A stretch of 64,000 nucleotides of DNA from contig NZ_PGFF01000001.1 in assembly GCF_002797715.1 (NCBI RefSeq), positions 2,937,304 through 3,001,303 of the forward strand, in the 5' to 3' direction. Of this stretch, positions 63,831-64,000 are shown piece after piece (within the stretch, counting starts at the first letter, position 1; each line of letters starts with the position of its first letter). The translations under genes and the position numbers were made by a program. This DNA is from Diaminobutyricimonas aerilata (GTDB taxonomy: Bacteria; Actinomycetota; Actinomycetes; Actinomycetales; Microbacteriaceae). The notes beneath the pieces are model-generated. The model saw only the letters and a program-made list of their open reading frames with translations, was not told the DNA's origin and searched no databases.

Positions 63831-64000
63831 GCAGCTACACCATCCCCTACGTCACCGAACGGCGCGGCGGTGTCGAGCGCACGATGGACGTCTACAGCCG
63901 GCTGCTGTCGGAGCGGATCGTCTACCTCGGCACCGAGATCGACGACGGCGTCGCGAACGCGCTCATCGCGCAACTGCTGCACCTCGAATCCGACAGCCCC
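63827..64000 (+). CDS. clpP2: ClpP, second subunit, 3'-partial
   Basis: First 58 codons, from a GTG overlapping the clpP1 stop (GTGA). Reads [39 protein letters not shown], the usual start of actinobacterial ClpP2; the catalytic residues lie beyond the right edge. Confidence 0.92.
   Translation, partial: MSSYTIPYVTERRGGVERTMDVYSRLLSERIVYLGTEIDDGVANALIAQLLHLESDSP

Overview
High-GC (roughly 70%) actinobacterial chromosome segment. The EF-Tu/EF-G/S7/S12 genes, an FHA/RDD and EssC-type ATPase type VII locus, PilM-N-O without an outer-membrane secretin, and a flagellum without P- or L-ring genes all point to a motile Gram-positive actinobacterium, most probably Microbacteriaceae. The genus cannot be fixed from the sequence alone. 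Coding density is very high and most neighbouring genes overlap by 1 to 4 bases (ATGA, GTGA or TGATG junctions). No tRNA, rRNA, CRISPR array, insertion sequence or prophage gene was seen.

Layout. (1) 1-1928: the C-terminal part of a MalT/LuxR-type regulator, running off the left edge and ending at a bidirectional terminator. (2) 2020-6640: the str operon rpsL-rpsG-fusA-tuf on the minus strand with a near-consensus housekeeping promoter. (3) 6717-8105: an acidic multi-pass membrane protein. (4) 8170-19982: a type IV pilus operon on the minus strand, pilB-pilT-pilC, then pilA and minor pilins V, W, X, prepilin peptidase pilD, and pilM-N-O. (5) 20103-35046: a type VII secretion locus (FHA/RDD protein, FHA-containing EssC ATPase). 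It carries two tandem copies of an effector cassette: a 94-residue Esx-like protein (identical in both), a second small helical partner, an LXG-like protein with a conserved N-terminus and variable C-terminus, and sets of uncharacterised PPGW, DPxxW and membrane proteins. (6) 35220-63128: an almost complete flagellar regulon, with csrA, flhF-like, flhA, flhB, fliR-Q-P-O-N-M, motB, motA, flbD, flgE, flgD, fliK, an NlpC/P60 hydrolase, fliJ-I-H-G-F-E, flgC, flgB, fliT-like, fliS, fliD, fliC and fliA on the minus strand, and flgN-flgK-flgL-fliW on the plus strand. (7) 63213-64000: tandem clpP genes, the second cut by the right edge.

Regulation. Four flagellar transcription units (fliC, flgB, flbD-motA, flgN-flgK) are each preceded by the same bipartite element, CCTAACG-N14-RYCGAYAG. 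This closely matches the FliA/WhiG-type sigma-28 promoter, and fliA lies within the same cluster. The fliC leader begins with a perfect 7-bp hairpin displaying AUGGAU, and its Shine-Dalgarno also contains AUGGA. With csrA and fliW both present, this argues for a CsrA-FliW-flagellin homeostasis circuit. In both type VII cassettes a strong GC hairpin sits between the esx-like gene and the next gene, and a hairpin sits just after pilA inside the start of pilV. Both arrangements could raise the first product over the downstream ones.

The most novel material is the duplicated type VII effector cassette with its two small uncharacterised protein families. Next come the in-frame palindromic repeat in the PilT linker and the FlhF-like protein without a GTPase P-loop.
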